DNA of 45,849 nt from positions 1 through 45,849 of the forward strand of contig CADECP010000009.1 of the NCBI GenBank assembly GCA_902825875.1, given 5' to 3'. The notes under the pieces are model-generated. The model was not told where the DNA came from. It saw nothing but the letters and a program-made list of their open reading frames with translations, and did no database searches. Each line of letters begins with the position of its first letter. The stretch's first letter is position 1. A program made the position numbers and the translations under genes. The DNA is from an uncultured Acidobacteriota bacterium (GTDB lineage: Bacteria > Acidobacteriota > Blastocatellia > RBC074). Shown here in pieces: positions 7,860 through 17,047 of the stretch.

Positions 7860-8310
7860 AAATTAGCCCAGGGTGAAACCCTGGGTACGATCGGCAAAAC
7901 TACCCAGCCCCGGCAGGGGCGGCAGATTTGCTTTACTGTCAAGTTGTCTGTCGCCCCGCTGGGGCTTGAAGGGTTATTGGCTTGGTTCCCCGGATTGCAT
8001 CCGGGGCTATTTTCTTGCCGTCCCTCCGGGACTTTCTTCGGAAATTCTTTTTCTTGAAAGCTATAGCTAAGAGGGTGTTTTGAAATAAGAAAAGCTGGCT
8101 TCCTTCCGATTTAGCTCTGAAAGAGCGCCAGAAAATAGCCCCGTGCAAAGCGCGGGGTCGAAGGCAAGAGCGCCGCCCAAGCCCCGCAAGGGGCGACAGA
8201 TCGTGATCGGCTGTCGCTCCTTTCGGAGCTTGCAGAAAAAATTGGCTTCGACTCTCCGCGCTCTCGCACGGAGCTACTGTCTAACGCCTGCTTCGCAGGC
8301 TGAAAATGAG
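7860..8310. repeat. Cluster of REP-like small palindromes
   Basis: A gene-free spacer filled with short GC-rich palindromes: CCCAGGGTGAAACCCTGGG (about 7869), GCCCCGGCAGGGGC, GCCCCGCTGGGGC, CCCCGGATTGCATCCGGGG, AGCCCCGCAAGGGGC (about 8177), GCTCCTTTCGGAGC and GCCTGCTTCGCAGGC (about 8287). Open frames across it are short and repeat-derived. The pattern resembles RAYT-mobilised REP sequences. No transposase gene is in the window. Confidence 0.75.
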
Positions 8311-8347
8311 CATTACCAACTTTCAAAACTGGCTCTAAGCCCCCAAA

Positions 8348-8998
8348 ATGATTTCAGTAGCTTCAAAAAACAATTTGCCTGAACAAACTCTTGCCGCTTC
8401 GTCGCGCCGGATTTTGGATTTGGCGTTGGCGATTCCGGCGGTGATTTTGCTGCTGCCGGTTCTTGCTTTGGTGGCCATCTGGATCAAGCTGGATTCGAGC
8501 GGGCCGATTTTCTTTCTGCAAGAACGTGTTGGATTGGGCGGGCGACCGTTTCGCATTTTCAAATTCCGCACGATGGTCACGGACGCCGAACAGCGCGGAA
8601 CTCAAATCACTATTGGCCGCGACCCACGAATTACCCGCAGCGGCCATTTTCTTCGTAAGTATCGGTTCGATGAATTGCCACAGTTTTTCAATGTCTTGAA
8701 AGGCGAAATGAGCATTGTCGGGCCTCGCCCCGAAGTGCCGCGTTACGTCGCGTATTACAACGACGAACAGCGGCAAATTCTCTCTTATCGTCCGGGCATC
8801 ACCAGTCCGGCCACCATCGAATTCAGCAATGAAAGCGAAGTCCTCTCGCAATATGCTGATCTCGCCGACCCTGAACTTTATTACCGCACAGAACTGATGC
8901 CGGCGAAACTCGCCATTGATCTGCACTATTCACGCCAGGCGACCGCCTGGAGTGATTGTGGCGTAATCGTTCGGACGCTGATGCGACTTATCAGTTGA
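8348..8998 (+). CDS. Initiating sugar-phosphate transferase (PglC/WcaJ type)
   Basis: This monotopic membrane enzyme moves a phosphosugar from a UDP-sugar to undecaprenyl phosphate, starting glycan assembly at the inner face of the cytoplasmic membrane. The 216-residue protein has one hydrophobic segment (about 24-46, rich in Ala, Ile, Leu and Val). The family blocks follow: [21 protein letters not shown], the long basic-acidic segment through [15 protein letters not shown], then [15 protein letters not shown] and [13 protein letters not shown]. Length fits the minimal PglC-like form with no extra N-terminal domain. It sits beside the dehydratase and aminotransferase. The upstream ribosome site is weak, so the start could shift by a few codons. 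Confidence 0.92.
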   Translation: MISVASKNNLPEQTLAASSRRILDLALAIPAVILLLPVLALVAIWIKLDSSGPIFFLQERVGLGGRPFRIFKFRTMVTDAEQRGTQITIGRDPRITRSGHFLRKYRFDELPQFFNVLKGEMSIVGPRPEVPRYVAYYNDEQRQILSYRPGITSPATIEFSNESEVLSQYADLADPELYYRTELMPAKLAIDLHYSRQATAWSDCGVIVRTLMRLIS

Positions 8999-9011
8999 AA
9001 ATCAGAAAGGT

Positions 9012-11144
9012 TTGCCAGCTTTGCCCGGTCAAGCTAAGATGCGCGTCGTTGCCGCCACCTCGCCGAAACATCTTGCTTCTAAGCTTCCCGGAGCGACTGG
9101 CCTATCTGGGGTCAATCGAATGAATTTGAGTAAACAATTTCTCCCGCAATCAGGCGAATCTGTCTTTTCTTCACAGGCAAAGCCGGATTTTTCCGAGCGC
9201 CTTGCCGCGCTGTTACCGAAGGTGTTTATGACACGCTGGGTGCAAAATTACATGCTCAGTCGCGGAACGCAGATGGCTGTGGATGCTTTCATCATCATGG
9301 CGTCGTTCGTGCTGGCACATGTGCTTCGGTTCGATGGATGGCCGCCCAAACTGGACGCGCAAAAAATGGTGCTGGCATTGCCTTATGTGGTGATGTTGCA
9401 GATCGGCGTCAATTATTTTGTCGGCATGTATCGCCGAGTCTGGCGATACGTCAGCGTGCCTGACACGGTTCATCTGGCCGGTGCAGTTGGTGTGATTGCT
9501 CTGGCGATGTTGATATTGCGATTGGCCATCGCCGATCCGCGCAGTTTGTGGGTCTTTCCGATTGGTTCCATCGGGATCAACTTTTTGCTGGCGGCAGCCG
9601 GAATGCTCGGAGCGCGTGTGGCCTGGCGTGTGGTGTGCGAAAAAGTGGCTCGCGCCAAAACCCAGACCAATGGCGTCAAGCTTCGCACCTTGCTGGTCGG
9701 AGCCGGTGACGCCGGAATCATGACCGCGCGCGAAATCACTCGCCGCCGCGATCTGGGGCTTCAGGTTTGCGGCTTTTTGGACGACGAACCGGGAAAAATC
9801 GGCTCGGTGATTCAGGGAGTTTCGGTGTTCGGCCCGACGTATTCGCTGCCGGAAATGGTCAAGAAACATCGCGTGGATCAGGTCATCATCACCATGGCCA
9901 ACGCGCGGCGAAAAACCGTTCGCCGCATTTTGGATTTGTGCGAAGCTGCCGAAGTTCCGGTCAAAATCATTCCCGGTTTGTATGAAATTCTTGGCAATCA
10001 CGTCACGGTCAGCAACGTGCGACCGGTTGAAATCGAAGACCTGCTCGGACGCGACACCATCAACATCGAAGCCTGGCTCGAAGCCAGTCAGGGGTCTTAC
10101 GTCGGCAAGCGAGTTTTGATTACCGGTGCGGGCGGTTCGATTGGCCGCGAGTTGTGCCGCCAGATAGCCACGCTCAATCCGGCTTCGATCGTTCTGCTCG
10201 ACAAAGACGAAAACTCCGTTTTTGAAGCCGAGCGTGAAGTGTTGGCCGCTTGCGAAAACAAAAAGATCGAAATCGTTCCGGCCATCTGCGATTTGCGAGT
10301 GATGACTCGCATGCGTCAGGTGTTTGCCAAACATCGCCCGCAAGTCGTTTTCCACGCGGCGGCTCACAAACACGTGCCGCTGATGGAAAGCAATGTCGCC
10401 GAAGCCATTTTCAACAACGTCGTCGGTTCCAAACGTTTGCTGGAATGCGCGGCGGAATTCGGTGTCGAACGTTGCGTCATGGTTTCCACCGACAAAGCCG
10501 TCAATCCGACAAACATCATGGGAGCCACCAAGCGCGTCGCCGAATTGATGTTCCAGGCACAAGCCATCAAGCTGAATGGCGGTCGAAATTATTCGTGCGT
10601 TCGATTCGGAAACGTGTTGGGAAGTCGCGGCAGCGTCGTTCCTATCTTTCGCGAGCAAATCAAAAACGGCGGCCCGGTGACGATCACGCACCCGGAGGTC
10701 GAACGCTATTTCATGACAATTCCCGAAGCCGCGCAGTTGATTATTCAGGCTGGAGCTTTAGGACAGCGCGGAGAAATCTTCCTGCTGGATATGGGCGAAC
10801 CGGTCAAGGTGTTCGATCTGGCGAAAGACATGATTCGGCTTTCCGGCCTGACCGTTGGCGAAGACATTGACATCGAATTCCGCGGACTGCGTCCCGGCGA
10901 AAAGCTGAAAGAGGAATTGCTGATTGCCGAAGAAGGCGCGGAAACCACGCGATATGAAAAGATTTTCGTTGCGCCGCCTTTGCAGTATGATTTCGCGCGG
11001 CTCGAAGCCTGGATTTCCCAGCTTGCCGCCGCCGCTGAAAATGGCGACGAAGATGCGATCTACGGAATCTTTTCAGCGATGAACATCGGCTTTCGACCGA
11101 CGAACTGGAAGCCGAAAGAAATGAGTGCAAAAAGTAGTCAGTAG
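9012..11144 (+). CDS. Membrane-bound nucleotide-sugar 4,6-dehydratase (PglF/WbpM/CapD type)
   Basis: Enzymes of this type turn UDP-GlcNAc into the 4-keto-6-deoxy sugar used by the aminotransferase. The protein has about 700 residues. The N-terminal part holds four membrane helices (about 85-205). A first nucleotide-binding domain begins [11 protein letters not shown] (225-235). The SDR catalytic domain has [13 protein letters not shown] (368-380), [12 protein letters not shown] and [17 protein letters not shown] (491-507), with the Thr-Asp-Lys catalytic group of this subfamily in place of the usual Tyr. The start is uncertain: TTG at 9012, ATG at 9039 or ATG at 9120 (MNLSKQ). The first 36 residues look non-conserved, so 9120 may be real. 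It follows the phosphoglycosyl transferase by 13 bp. Confidence 0.93.
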   Translation: MPALPGQAKMRVVAATSPKHLASKLPGATGLSGVNRMNLSKQFLPQSGESVFSSQAKPDFSERLAALLPKVFMTRWVQNYMLSRGTQMAVDAFIIMASFVLAHVLRFDGWPPKLDAQKMVLALPYVVMLQIGVNYFVGMYRRVWRYVSVPDTVHLAGAVGVIALAMLILRLAIADPRSLWVFPIGSIGINFLLAAAGMLGARVAWRVVCEKVARAKTQTNGVKLRTLLVGAGDAGIMTAREITRRRDLGLQVCGFLDDEPGKIGSVIQGVSVFGPTYSLPEMVKKHRVDQVIITMANARRKTVRRILDLCEAAEVPVKIIPGLYEILGNHVTVSNVRPVEIEDLLGRDTINIEAWLEASQGSYVGKRVLITGAGGSIGRELCRQIATLNPASIVLLDKDENSVFEAEREVLAACENKKIEIVPAICDLRVMTRMRQVFAKHRPQVVFHAAAHKHVPLMESNVAEAIFNNVVGSKRLLECAAEFGVERCVMVSTDKAVNPTNIMGATKRVAELMFQAQAIKLNGGRNYSCVRFGNVLGSRGSVVPIFREQIKNGGPVTITHPEVERYFMTIPEAAQLIIQAGALGQRGEIFLLDMGEPVKVFDLAKDMIRLSGLTVGEDIDIEFRGLRPGEKLKEELLIAEEGAETTRYEKIFVAPPLQYDFARLEAWISQLAAAAENGDEDAIYGIFSAMNIGFRPTNWKPKEMSAKSSQ

Positions 11145-11184
11145 ACAGTAGTCAGTAGCTGGTGTTACGCGCTAAAGAATCGAA

Positions 11185-11430
11185 CATTGGGTTTGACACT
11201 GTTTTCGTCCCGGTAGGGACGGTTGATATTAGCCCGGCAGTTCACTGCCGGGAAAAGCAGCGAATGAACCGGCGTCCTGTAGGGACGCTTGAGTTTCCGC
11301 CAGAGCAGGATTCAAGCGTCCTGACAGGACGCGGCAGAGAAAGGCTCTGCTACCCGGCGTTGAAACGCCGCGCTAAATTCAACCGTCCCTGCCGGGACGA
11401 AGAAATTGTCAAACGCTTTATTTGATCTGC
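11185..11430. repeat. REP-like palindrome cluster 2
   Basis: A gene-free spacer with tandem palindromes of a second type: CGTCCCGGTAGGGACG, GCCCGGCAGTTCACTGCCGGG, GCGTCCTGTAGGGACGC, GCGTCCTGACAGGACGC, CGGCGTTGAAACGCCG and CGTCCCTGCCGGGACG. The GTCCC/GGGAC core is shared by several units, unlike the GCCCC/GGGGC core of the 8-kb cluster. The block looks roughly symmetric, with the GTCCC units at both ends. Confidence 0.75.
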
Positions 11431-11492
11431 TATCGCGTAACATCAGTCAGTAACTTGGCTGGCGACGGGACACTGGCGAAAGGAAACTGACT

Positions 11493-12806
11493 ATGTTCAA
11501 ACAAATCCCGATTTTTCTGCTTCTCCTGTCCGTCATATTCCCGCCGATTGGATTGCAAACTCACTTTTCAAGGTTTGCGCCCGTCGGCGGGAATTCTGTT
11601 TCTGCCAGTTCGATCAGCGAAGTTGATGAACAAACCGCCTTGCCCGCGCGAACCCAGTCGGCTGAAAACCAGCAAGACCGCAAACTGACCATCGCCAACA
11701 CCAGCACATATTCCACAGCATCGGCTGCAAAGCCGCGCCGCAACATCGGGCGTGTGCTTGGCAAATTGCAACGAGGCGGTCCCGTTACTGTGGCGTATCT
11801 TGGCGGTTCGGTCGCCTTGGGCAATGGAGCCGGCAACGCCGAAAAAACTTCGTATCGCGCGTTGGTCACGAACTGGTTGCGGCAGCGATTCCCGAAAGCG
11901 GAGATTTCCGAAATCAATGCCGGATTGACGACGACCGGCTCACAGTACGGAGCGATGCGCGTTCGCCGCGACGTGCTGGCGCAAAAAGCCGATCTGGTCT
12001 TTGTCGAATTCGCTGCGAACGAAGCCAACGACGAAGAAAGACCGGTCAAAAAAGCCATCGAAGGTTTGTTGCGCCAATTCCTGATCGTTCCTTCGCCGCC
12101 GGAAGTGGTGATGATTTATGCGCCGAACGCGAAAAAAACTTCGCGCGCCGAATGGCACGATCAAATCGCCGCGCATTACCAGGTTCCGGCGATCAATCTG
12201 CTCGAAACGATTCAGCCGCTGATCGAAGCCGGAAAATTCAACTTCGCCAAAGACGGCGTGAATCCGACCGATGCGGGTCACAAACTGTACGCCGACGCGA
12301 TCACGGCATTTCTGGCCGAGCAGGAAAAGCTGGAAGCTTCGCCGATTTTGCGAACACTGCCTTCGCCGCTGGTCAGCGACGAAATGAATTACGGCGAGTT
12401 CAAAGCCTTTGCTGAAATTCGCCCGCCCAAAGGTCACGAAGCCAGTTGGAAATCCGAAACGAGCAACGACCGCGCCTTGCCTTCGGCGTTGTTGGCCAGC
12501 GATAAAATCAACGCGCAAATCGAGTTTTACTTTGAAGGCACAGTCGTCGGCATCACATTTCGCGCAAGCTCCGACGCCGGAATGATCGAATGTCTGATTG
12601 ACGGCAAACCTGCCATAGCGCCTGCTGGCAAGGTGGATGCTTACAGTTCGACATCGCAACTGGGCACAAAAATCTTTGGCGGATTGTCGCCGGGTGAACA
12701 TCGGCTGACGGTTCGCGTGACGGGCGAAAAGAATGCAAAAAGCTCAGGCGCGCACGTCCGATTGGGCTATTTGATCGTTGGCGGACAGCGCCCCGAACGG
12801 TTGTAA
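11493..12806 (+). CDS. Exported SGNH/GDSL-fold protein, catalytic His replaced
   Basis: The 437-residue protein has an N-terminal signal sequence (MFKQIPIFLLLLSVIFPP), a low-complexity linker to about residue 80 and an SGNH domain. Block I is AYLGGSVALG with candidate nucleophile Ser106. Block II is INAGLTTTGS, block III VEFAANEAND. Block V reads KDGVNPTDAGH, so the DxxH motif of active enzymes is Asp254-x-x-Asn257. A C-terminal beta-rich domain (about 330-437, IEFYFEGTVVGITFR, HRLTVRVTGE) may bind carbohydrate. It follows the sugar-pathway genes, so glycan deacetylation or acetyl transfer is possible. The altered His makes ordinary hydrolase activity doubtful. Confidence 0.8.
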   Translation: MFKQIPIFLLLLSVIFPPIGLQTHFSRFAPVGGNSVSASSISEVDEQTALPARTQSAENQQDRKLTIANTSTYSTASAAKPRRNIGRVLGKLQRGGPVTVAYLGGSVALGNGAGNAEKTSYRALVTNWLRQRFPKAEISEINAGLTTTGSQYGAMRVRRDVLAQKADLVFVEFAANEANDEERPVKKAIEGLLRQFLIVPSPPEVVMIYAPNAKKTSRAEWHDQIAAHYQVPAINLLETIQPLIEAGKFNFAKDGVNPTDAGHKLYADAITAFLAEQEKLEASPILRTLPSPLVSDEMNYGEFKAFAEIRPPKGHEASWKSETSNDRALPSALLASDKINAQIEFYFEGTVVGITFRASSDAGMIECLIDGKPAIAPAGKVDAYSSTSQLGTKIFGGLSPGEHRLTVRVTGEKNAKSSGAHVRLGYLIVGGQRPERL

Positions 12807-12821
12807 ACCGTTGTTACAGGC

Positions 12822-12857
12822 AACGACCGGCGGGCTTGCTGATTTCTGCCGGTCGTT
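12822..12857 (+). terminator. Probable terminator hairpin
   Basis: AACGACCGGC (12822-12831) pairs perfectly with GCCGGTCGTT (12848-12857) across a 16-nt loop, 16 bp after the SGNH gene stop. A smaller hairpin, AACGGTT/AACCGTT, overlaps the stop codon at about 12796-12812. No long T-run follows. Confidence 0.6.
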
Positions 12858-13011
12858 TACGCCGAAACAAGTTCGTAACTCAACTATCCTTTCAGTCGTA
12901 TCAAACCACATCTAACCAATAACATTTGAGGCTGCAAAATCTTTGAGCCGCGAACTGTTTAGGCAAAACAGGCTGGCGTGAAAAAGATTTTGTTTGCGTG
13001 AAGGATTGATG

Positions 13012-15618
13012 ATGAAAAAAATTCTTGTCGTGACGATTGTTTTGTTGCTGATTGCTCCGCTGACTCGCAGCCATGGCCAGGAAGCCGAGTTGCGTTCGGC
13101 AAACGAAGCCTGGTTGGAAGGCAAATATCCTGATGCACTGCGCGCTTACTTGCGAATGCTGAAAAATCCGACCGGCGATCAGTTTGTTGACGCGATTGCT
13201 CGGCAGACTGGCGAGCTTTATCACACCTACGATCTGACGGACGACGGGCGATTGCCGAAAATGAGTTTGGACGGCAGCGTCGTGGCGTATGAAACCGGCG
13301 TCGCTCCGACGGTGAAAACGCGAGTGGTTTCGGTTGCCAATCGTTCGGTTGTCGCGGAATTGCCGGGAACCGGTGCGGCTCTTTCGCCATCGGGAAAGAA
13401 AGCCGCGTATCTGAAATTGCCGCAACACGACGAACTGAAAAAAGCTCAGGCGGATTTGGACAAAGCTCAAGGCACGGTGCGATTCGCGGCATTGCAAAAC
13501 CTGAATTACTTTCAGGCGAAACACGCTGCCATTGTCTTGCGCGATCTGGCCACAGGGCAGGAAGCCGAATTGGCGTCCAGCGGGTTGCTGAAATCTTCAT
13601 TGGTGTTTGGCGATGAAGAAACCGTTTATTTCGTCGGCGCGCGCGAAGGCGAAACGGCTCGCAACGAAATTTATGCAGTCAATGCTTCCGCGTCAGCCGC
13701 AGCCGTCACCAGCGGCGAAGGATTCAAAATCCAACCGACGTTCGATGCTTCTGGCAGGTTGTTGATTTACGCGATTCCGCTTTCGACGCCGTTTCCTGCG
13801 CCGCGGCAACTCGACGCAACCGCTCAGCAACAAGGCGGTCAACGCGGCGGAGGTCAGGGCGGGCCGCCTCCCGGAGCGCCGTTTAACGCTTCCAAATTCG
13901 GCGTGATGGAATTGGCCAGCCGCAAAACAACTATCGTCAATGGGCTGGCGTTGACCGCCGCCGCAGATGGTTCGGCAGTGACTTATCTGGTCAGAGCAGG
14001 GCAGGAAACCAGCGTGATGGTTCAGTCCATCGGCGGCGAAGCGACGGCAGTGCTGAAAACGAATGATCGTGTGGATTCGCCTTCGTTTTCGCTCGACGGC
14101 CAGCGGCTGATTTATTCACGTATGACCAAGGATGATTGGGAGTTGTTCCTGATCGGACGCGACGGCAAAAACGAAACGCGGCTGACGCGAGAAATTCAGC
14201 ACGACGTTCAACCGCGTTTTCTGGCCAAAGACCGCGTTCTGGGTTTGATCGGCGAACCGCGCCATCGCCGAGCTTATTTGTATGATTTAGCGAACAACAC
14301 GCGGACACAGCTTTTTCATAACAACACCGTGCGAACGATTTCGCCGGAAGTGTTGTGGCAACCCAGCGCCGACGGTTCCCGGTTGCTGATTCAAGCCGAC
14401 CGCGACGGTAACACCGTTTCGCCCGAACGCGGCGTGTACATCGTTGACCTGAATCGCAAAGTTACCAAAGCCGAATTAATCGCCCGACTGGAAAAACAAC
14501 TTGCCGACGAAACGGCTTTGCGCGCCGAAGGCCAGCGCATTTTCACGCCCATCACGCCAGAAGTTCGCCGCGCGTTGGAGTCAGGTTCAGTCAATCGCGT
14601 TTACGAACACGAAAAGGCGTTGTTTGATTTCGACTCCAAACACATTTCACGGCCTGGCAACAAACTGGCGATTGAATACCTGACCGCCGCGTATAAATCG
14701 TTTGGCTACGACGCCGAACAGCAATGCTTTGAAAATCGTGGAGCTTTGGGCGGCAAAACCTGCAACGTAATTGCCAAGCTGACCGGCACGGAAAACCCCG
14801 AATTGATTTATGTCGTCAGCAGCCATTTTGATTCTGTCCAGGCCGGACCCGGAGCCGATGACGACACTTCAGGAACTGCCGCTTTGCTGGAAGCCGCGCG
14901 AATGCTGGCCAAACATCCGCAACCTGCGACAATCATTTTTGCGTCGTTCACCGGCGAAGAAGCCGGTTTGCTGGGCAGCCGCGAATTTGTCCGCGTCGCT
15001 CAAGAGAAAAAGCTGAACATCGTCGGCGCGTTGAACAACGACATGATCGGCTGGGCGAACGACAACCGGTTGGACAACACAATTCGTTATTCCAACGACG
15101 GCATTCGAGACATTCAGCACGCGGCGGCGTTTTTGTTCACGCGGCTGATTACCTTCGACGCGCGCTGGCATCGTGGAACCGACGCGACGGCTTTTTTTGA
15201 AGCCTATGGCGACATAGTCGGCGGCATCGGTTCTTACCCGGTGTTGGGCAATCCGCACTATCATCAATCCACCGATTTGCTGGAAACGATCAATCATCAG
15301 TTGATTCTGGAAACCAGCAAGACGACTGCGGCAACGTTGATAATGCTGGCTTCCAGTCCTTCGCGGCTGAAAGATTTGAAGGTGGAAAGTTACGACGGCT
15401 CGACAGCGGAATTGTCGTGGACGGCTTCGCCGGAAAAAAACGTTCGCGGATATTTGGTCAGCTACGCCGGAGCGAAACAACCGATCAAAGTCAGCGCGCC
15501 GCGCGTGAGTTTGAAAAACGTTCCACCAGGAACCGTCGTCAGCGTCAAGGCCGTCAATGCTCGTGGATTGGAAGGCTGGGATTGGGCGCGCGTGACGGTG
15601 AAAACCAGTAGCAGATAA
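13012..15618 (+). CDS. Secreted beta-propeller/M28 zinc aminopeptidase
   Basis: M28 enzymes are co-catalytic zinc exopeptidases. The 868-residue protein has a signal peptide (MKKILVVTIVLLLIAPLTRSHGQ), then about 450 residues of TolB/WD40-like propeller repeats (SPSGKKAAYLKL, SLDGQRLIYSRM, SADGSRLLIQADRDG) broken by a Gln/Gly/Pro-rich insert at about 270-290. The peptidase domain (about 540-790) shows the metal ligands in SHFDSVQ (His605), GADDDTSG, TGEEAGLLGS (Glu649/650), NNDMIGW and WHRGTDATAF. A fibronectin-III-like tail closes the protein. AAGGA at 13001 suits the second of two adjacent ATGs. It probably digests peptides in the periplasm or outside. Confidence 0.92.
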   Translation: MKKILVVTIVLLLIAPLTRSHGQEAELRSANEAWLEGKYPDALRAYLRMLKNPTGDQFVDAIARQTGELYHTYDLTDDGRLPKMSLDGSVVAYETGVAPTVKTRVVSVANRSVVAELPGTGAALSPSGKKAAYLKLPQHDELKKAQADLDKAQGTVRFAALQNLNYFQAKHAAIVLRDLATGQEAELASSGLLKSSLVFGDEETVYFVGAREGETARNEIYAVNASASAAAVTSGEGFKIQPTFDASGRLLIYAIPLSTPFPAPRQLDATAQQQGGQRGGGQGGPPPGAPFNASKFGVMELASRKTTIVNGLALTAAADGSAVTYLVRAGQETSVMVQSIGGEATAVLKTNDRVDSPSFSLDGQRLIYSRMTKDDWELFLIGRDGKNETRLTREIQHDVQPRFLAKDRVLGLIGEPRHRRAYLYDLANNTRTQLFHNNTVRTISPEVLWQPSADGSRLLIQADRDGNTVSPERGVYIVDLNRKVTKAELIARLEKQLADETALRAEGQRIFTPITPEVRRALESGSVNRVYEHEKALFDFDSKHISRPGNKLAIEYLTAAYKSFGYDAEQQCFENRGALGGKTCNVIAKLTGTENPELIYVVSSHFDSVQAGPGADDDTSGTAALLEAARMLAKHPQPATIIFASFTGEEAGLLGSREFVRVAQEKKLNIVGALNNDMIGWANDNRLDNTIRYSNDGIRDIQHAAAFLFTRLITFDARWHRGTDATAFFEAYGDIVGGIGSYPVLGNPHYHQSTDLLETINHQLILETSKTTAATLIMLASSPSRLKDLKVESYDGSTAELSWTASPEKNVRGYLVSYAGAKQPIKVSAPRVSLKNVPPGTVVSVKAVNARGLEGWDWARVTVKTSSR

Positions 15619-15645
15619 CCTCAGACCACAACCTCGCAAATTCAA

Positions 15646-15688
15646 CAGGCTGGCGCTTTCGTAAAAGATCGCCAGCCTGTTTGTTTTT
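15646..15688 (+). terminator. Intrinsic terminator after peptidase gene
   Basis: CAGGCTGGCG (15646-15655) pairs with CGCCAGCCTG (15670-15679), followed by TTTGTTTTT. The perfect 10-bp stem and T-tract, 28 bp after the stop codon, make this the clearest intrinsic terminator in the window. Confidence 0.88.
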
Positions 15689-16054
15689 GGGAACCAGACT
15701 TCAATCAAAAAAAAGATTGACAGTTTGAAAAAAAAAACTACACTTCGCCGCGTCAAGCAACTTTCAAATTACGAATCAGATAAAAATCAACTGTCGAGTT
15801 CATTGCCCTTCAGCGCTGGTTGTAGCCAACAGTCAAAATCGCTCAACTCCTCTGCGCTGATTTTCCATCGTTTGACAAATCAATAGGTTGTTAATTGCTC
15901 AACTGGCGTGAGCAGAACCTTCGCCTGCTTCGGCGTTGCTTTTGCGTTCGCCGATGACCGGGCAATTTTCATCCTTGACTGCCAACAGACCGCTCTCTTT
16001 CACAACTGTGCAACCAAAAGGCTACCGCAAGGTGTGTCTATCAGGGAGAAGTGT
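15689..16054 (+). other. Intergenic region upstream of exported protein gene
   Basis: This stretch holds poly-A runs (about 15708-15735) and no convincing gene. An in-frame extension from 15908 exists, but its composition is unlike protein and it lacks a ribosome site. The promoter for the next gene should lie here, but I cannot place its boxes. Confidence 0.4.
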
Positions 16055-16945
16055 ATGAGTTATCAAATCAACCGAAAAATCGTTCTGGCAGCGTTTGGCA
16101 TTTGCCTGCTGCTGATTGCAGTGACAATGGCATTGGTTCCCAGTTCCGAACTGAGAAACCTGTTTTCGGCGGATGCCTCAATCACAACCAAAACGTTACA
16201 GCCACCCGCCAGAACCCAGGCCAAACGGGTCAAGCGAGTTCTTCTGTGGCCGCAATTTCAAAACACCTTGCAGGCGCTGGGAAATCGGTTTGAGGCAGTG
16301 GGTAAAGAGCGTCTGATTTTGAGCGGAACCATCCGGCGAAACAGCGGAAGAGCCGTTGAGACGCCAATGCGATTGGTCATTGAATTGCCAGATAGGTTCC
16401 GGTTGGAAGAACAAATTGGCAATGGATTGCGCGTCACCACATTCGATGGAGAAAAACAGGACGGTTTGAAACGTTCGGATGGCAACGTCTCGGACGAAAG
16501 AGATGTGGACGAAATCGAGTCGCTGATTTTTGACAGCGTGGAGCATTTGTTTTCCGGGCAGATGGAAGGTTTGGCCAAGCGGGAAATCGGCACATATCTG
16601 CAACCTAACGAAAAAGCCGTCGCAAATTATGCAGGGCCTTACTACAACGTCTACGAAGTGATGGATCGAATCACGCATACGCCCACGCAGCGCGCGCAAC
16701 GAAAACTCTATTACTTCAATGCTGGAACTTCATTGCCAGAAATCATTCGATACCGAATCGAACGAGGCCGCGGTTCGTTGAATGTCGAAATACGATTGGC
16801 TGACTGGCAAAATTTCAACGGACAACTCATTCCGAAAACGTTCACTCGTCTGGAAAACGACGCCGAAGCCTTACAACTCAGAGTCACCGCCGCCAGCGTT
16901 CAACCGACTGCCAACGATGGCATTTTTTCCATTCCTGGAAGATGA
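16055..16945 (+). CDS. Membrane-anchored exported protein of unknown function
   Basis: I do not recognise a named family. The 296-residue protein has a short basic start (MSYQINRKIVL) and one hydrophobic segment (about 8-26), so it is an inner-membrane anchored or exported protein. The rest is beta-rich (RLILSGTIRR, MRLVIELPDRFRLEEQI, LRVTTFDGEKQDGL, RKLYYFNAG, IRYRIERGRGSLNVEIRLADW). The spacing of strands resembles LolA/LolB-like outer-membrane lipoprotein-sorting folds, which is only an impression. The start at 16055 is supported by GGGAGAA four bases upstream. It sits 102 bp before the Rhs gene in the same direction and may be co-transcribed. Confidence 0.6.
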   Translation: MSYQINRKIVLAAFGICLLLIAVTMALVPSSELRNLFSADASITTKTLQPPARTQAKRVKRVLLWPQFQNTLQALGNRFEAVGKERLILSGTIRRNSGRAVETPMRLVIELPDRFRLEEQIGNGLRVTTFDGEKQDGLKRSDGNVSDERDVDEIESLIFDSVEHLFSGQMEGLAKREIGTYLQPNEKAVANYAGPYYNVYEVMDRITHTPTQRAQRKLYYFNAGTSLPEIIRYRIERGRGSLNVEIRLADWQNFNGQLIPKTFTRLENDAEALQLRVTAASVQPTANDGIFSIPGR

Positions 16946-17047
16946 GTCTGGCCGAAAAAGTAGAGCAAACTGTTCAGTTTGCTCCGATTGCTAACGAAAA
17001 CACCTTCGAGCCTGTGGTGGGCTTGCACTTAATTGTAGGAGTTTTAT

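Noticed and set aside
9213..10691. Long minus-strand frame of 492 codons opposite the dehydratase
   Set aside because: It is rich in His, Arg, Gln and Asn as expected from antisense of a GC-biased gene, with no domain. The plus-strand enzyme is unambiguous.
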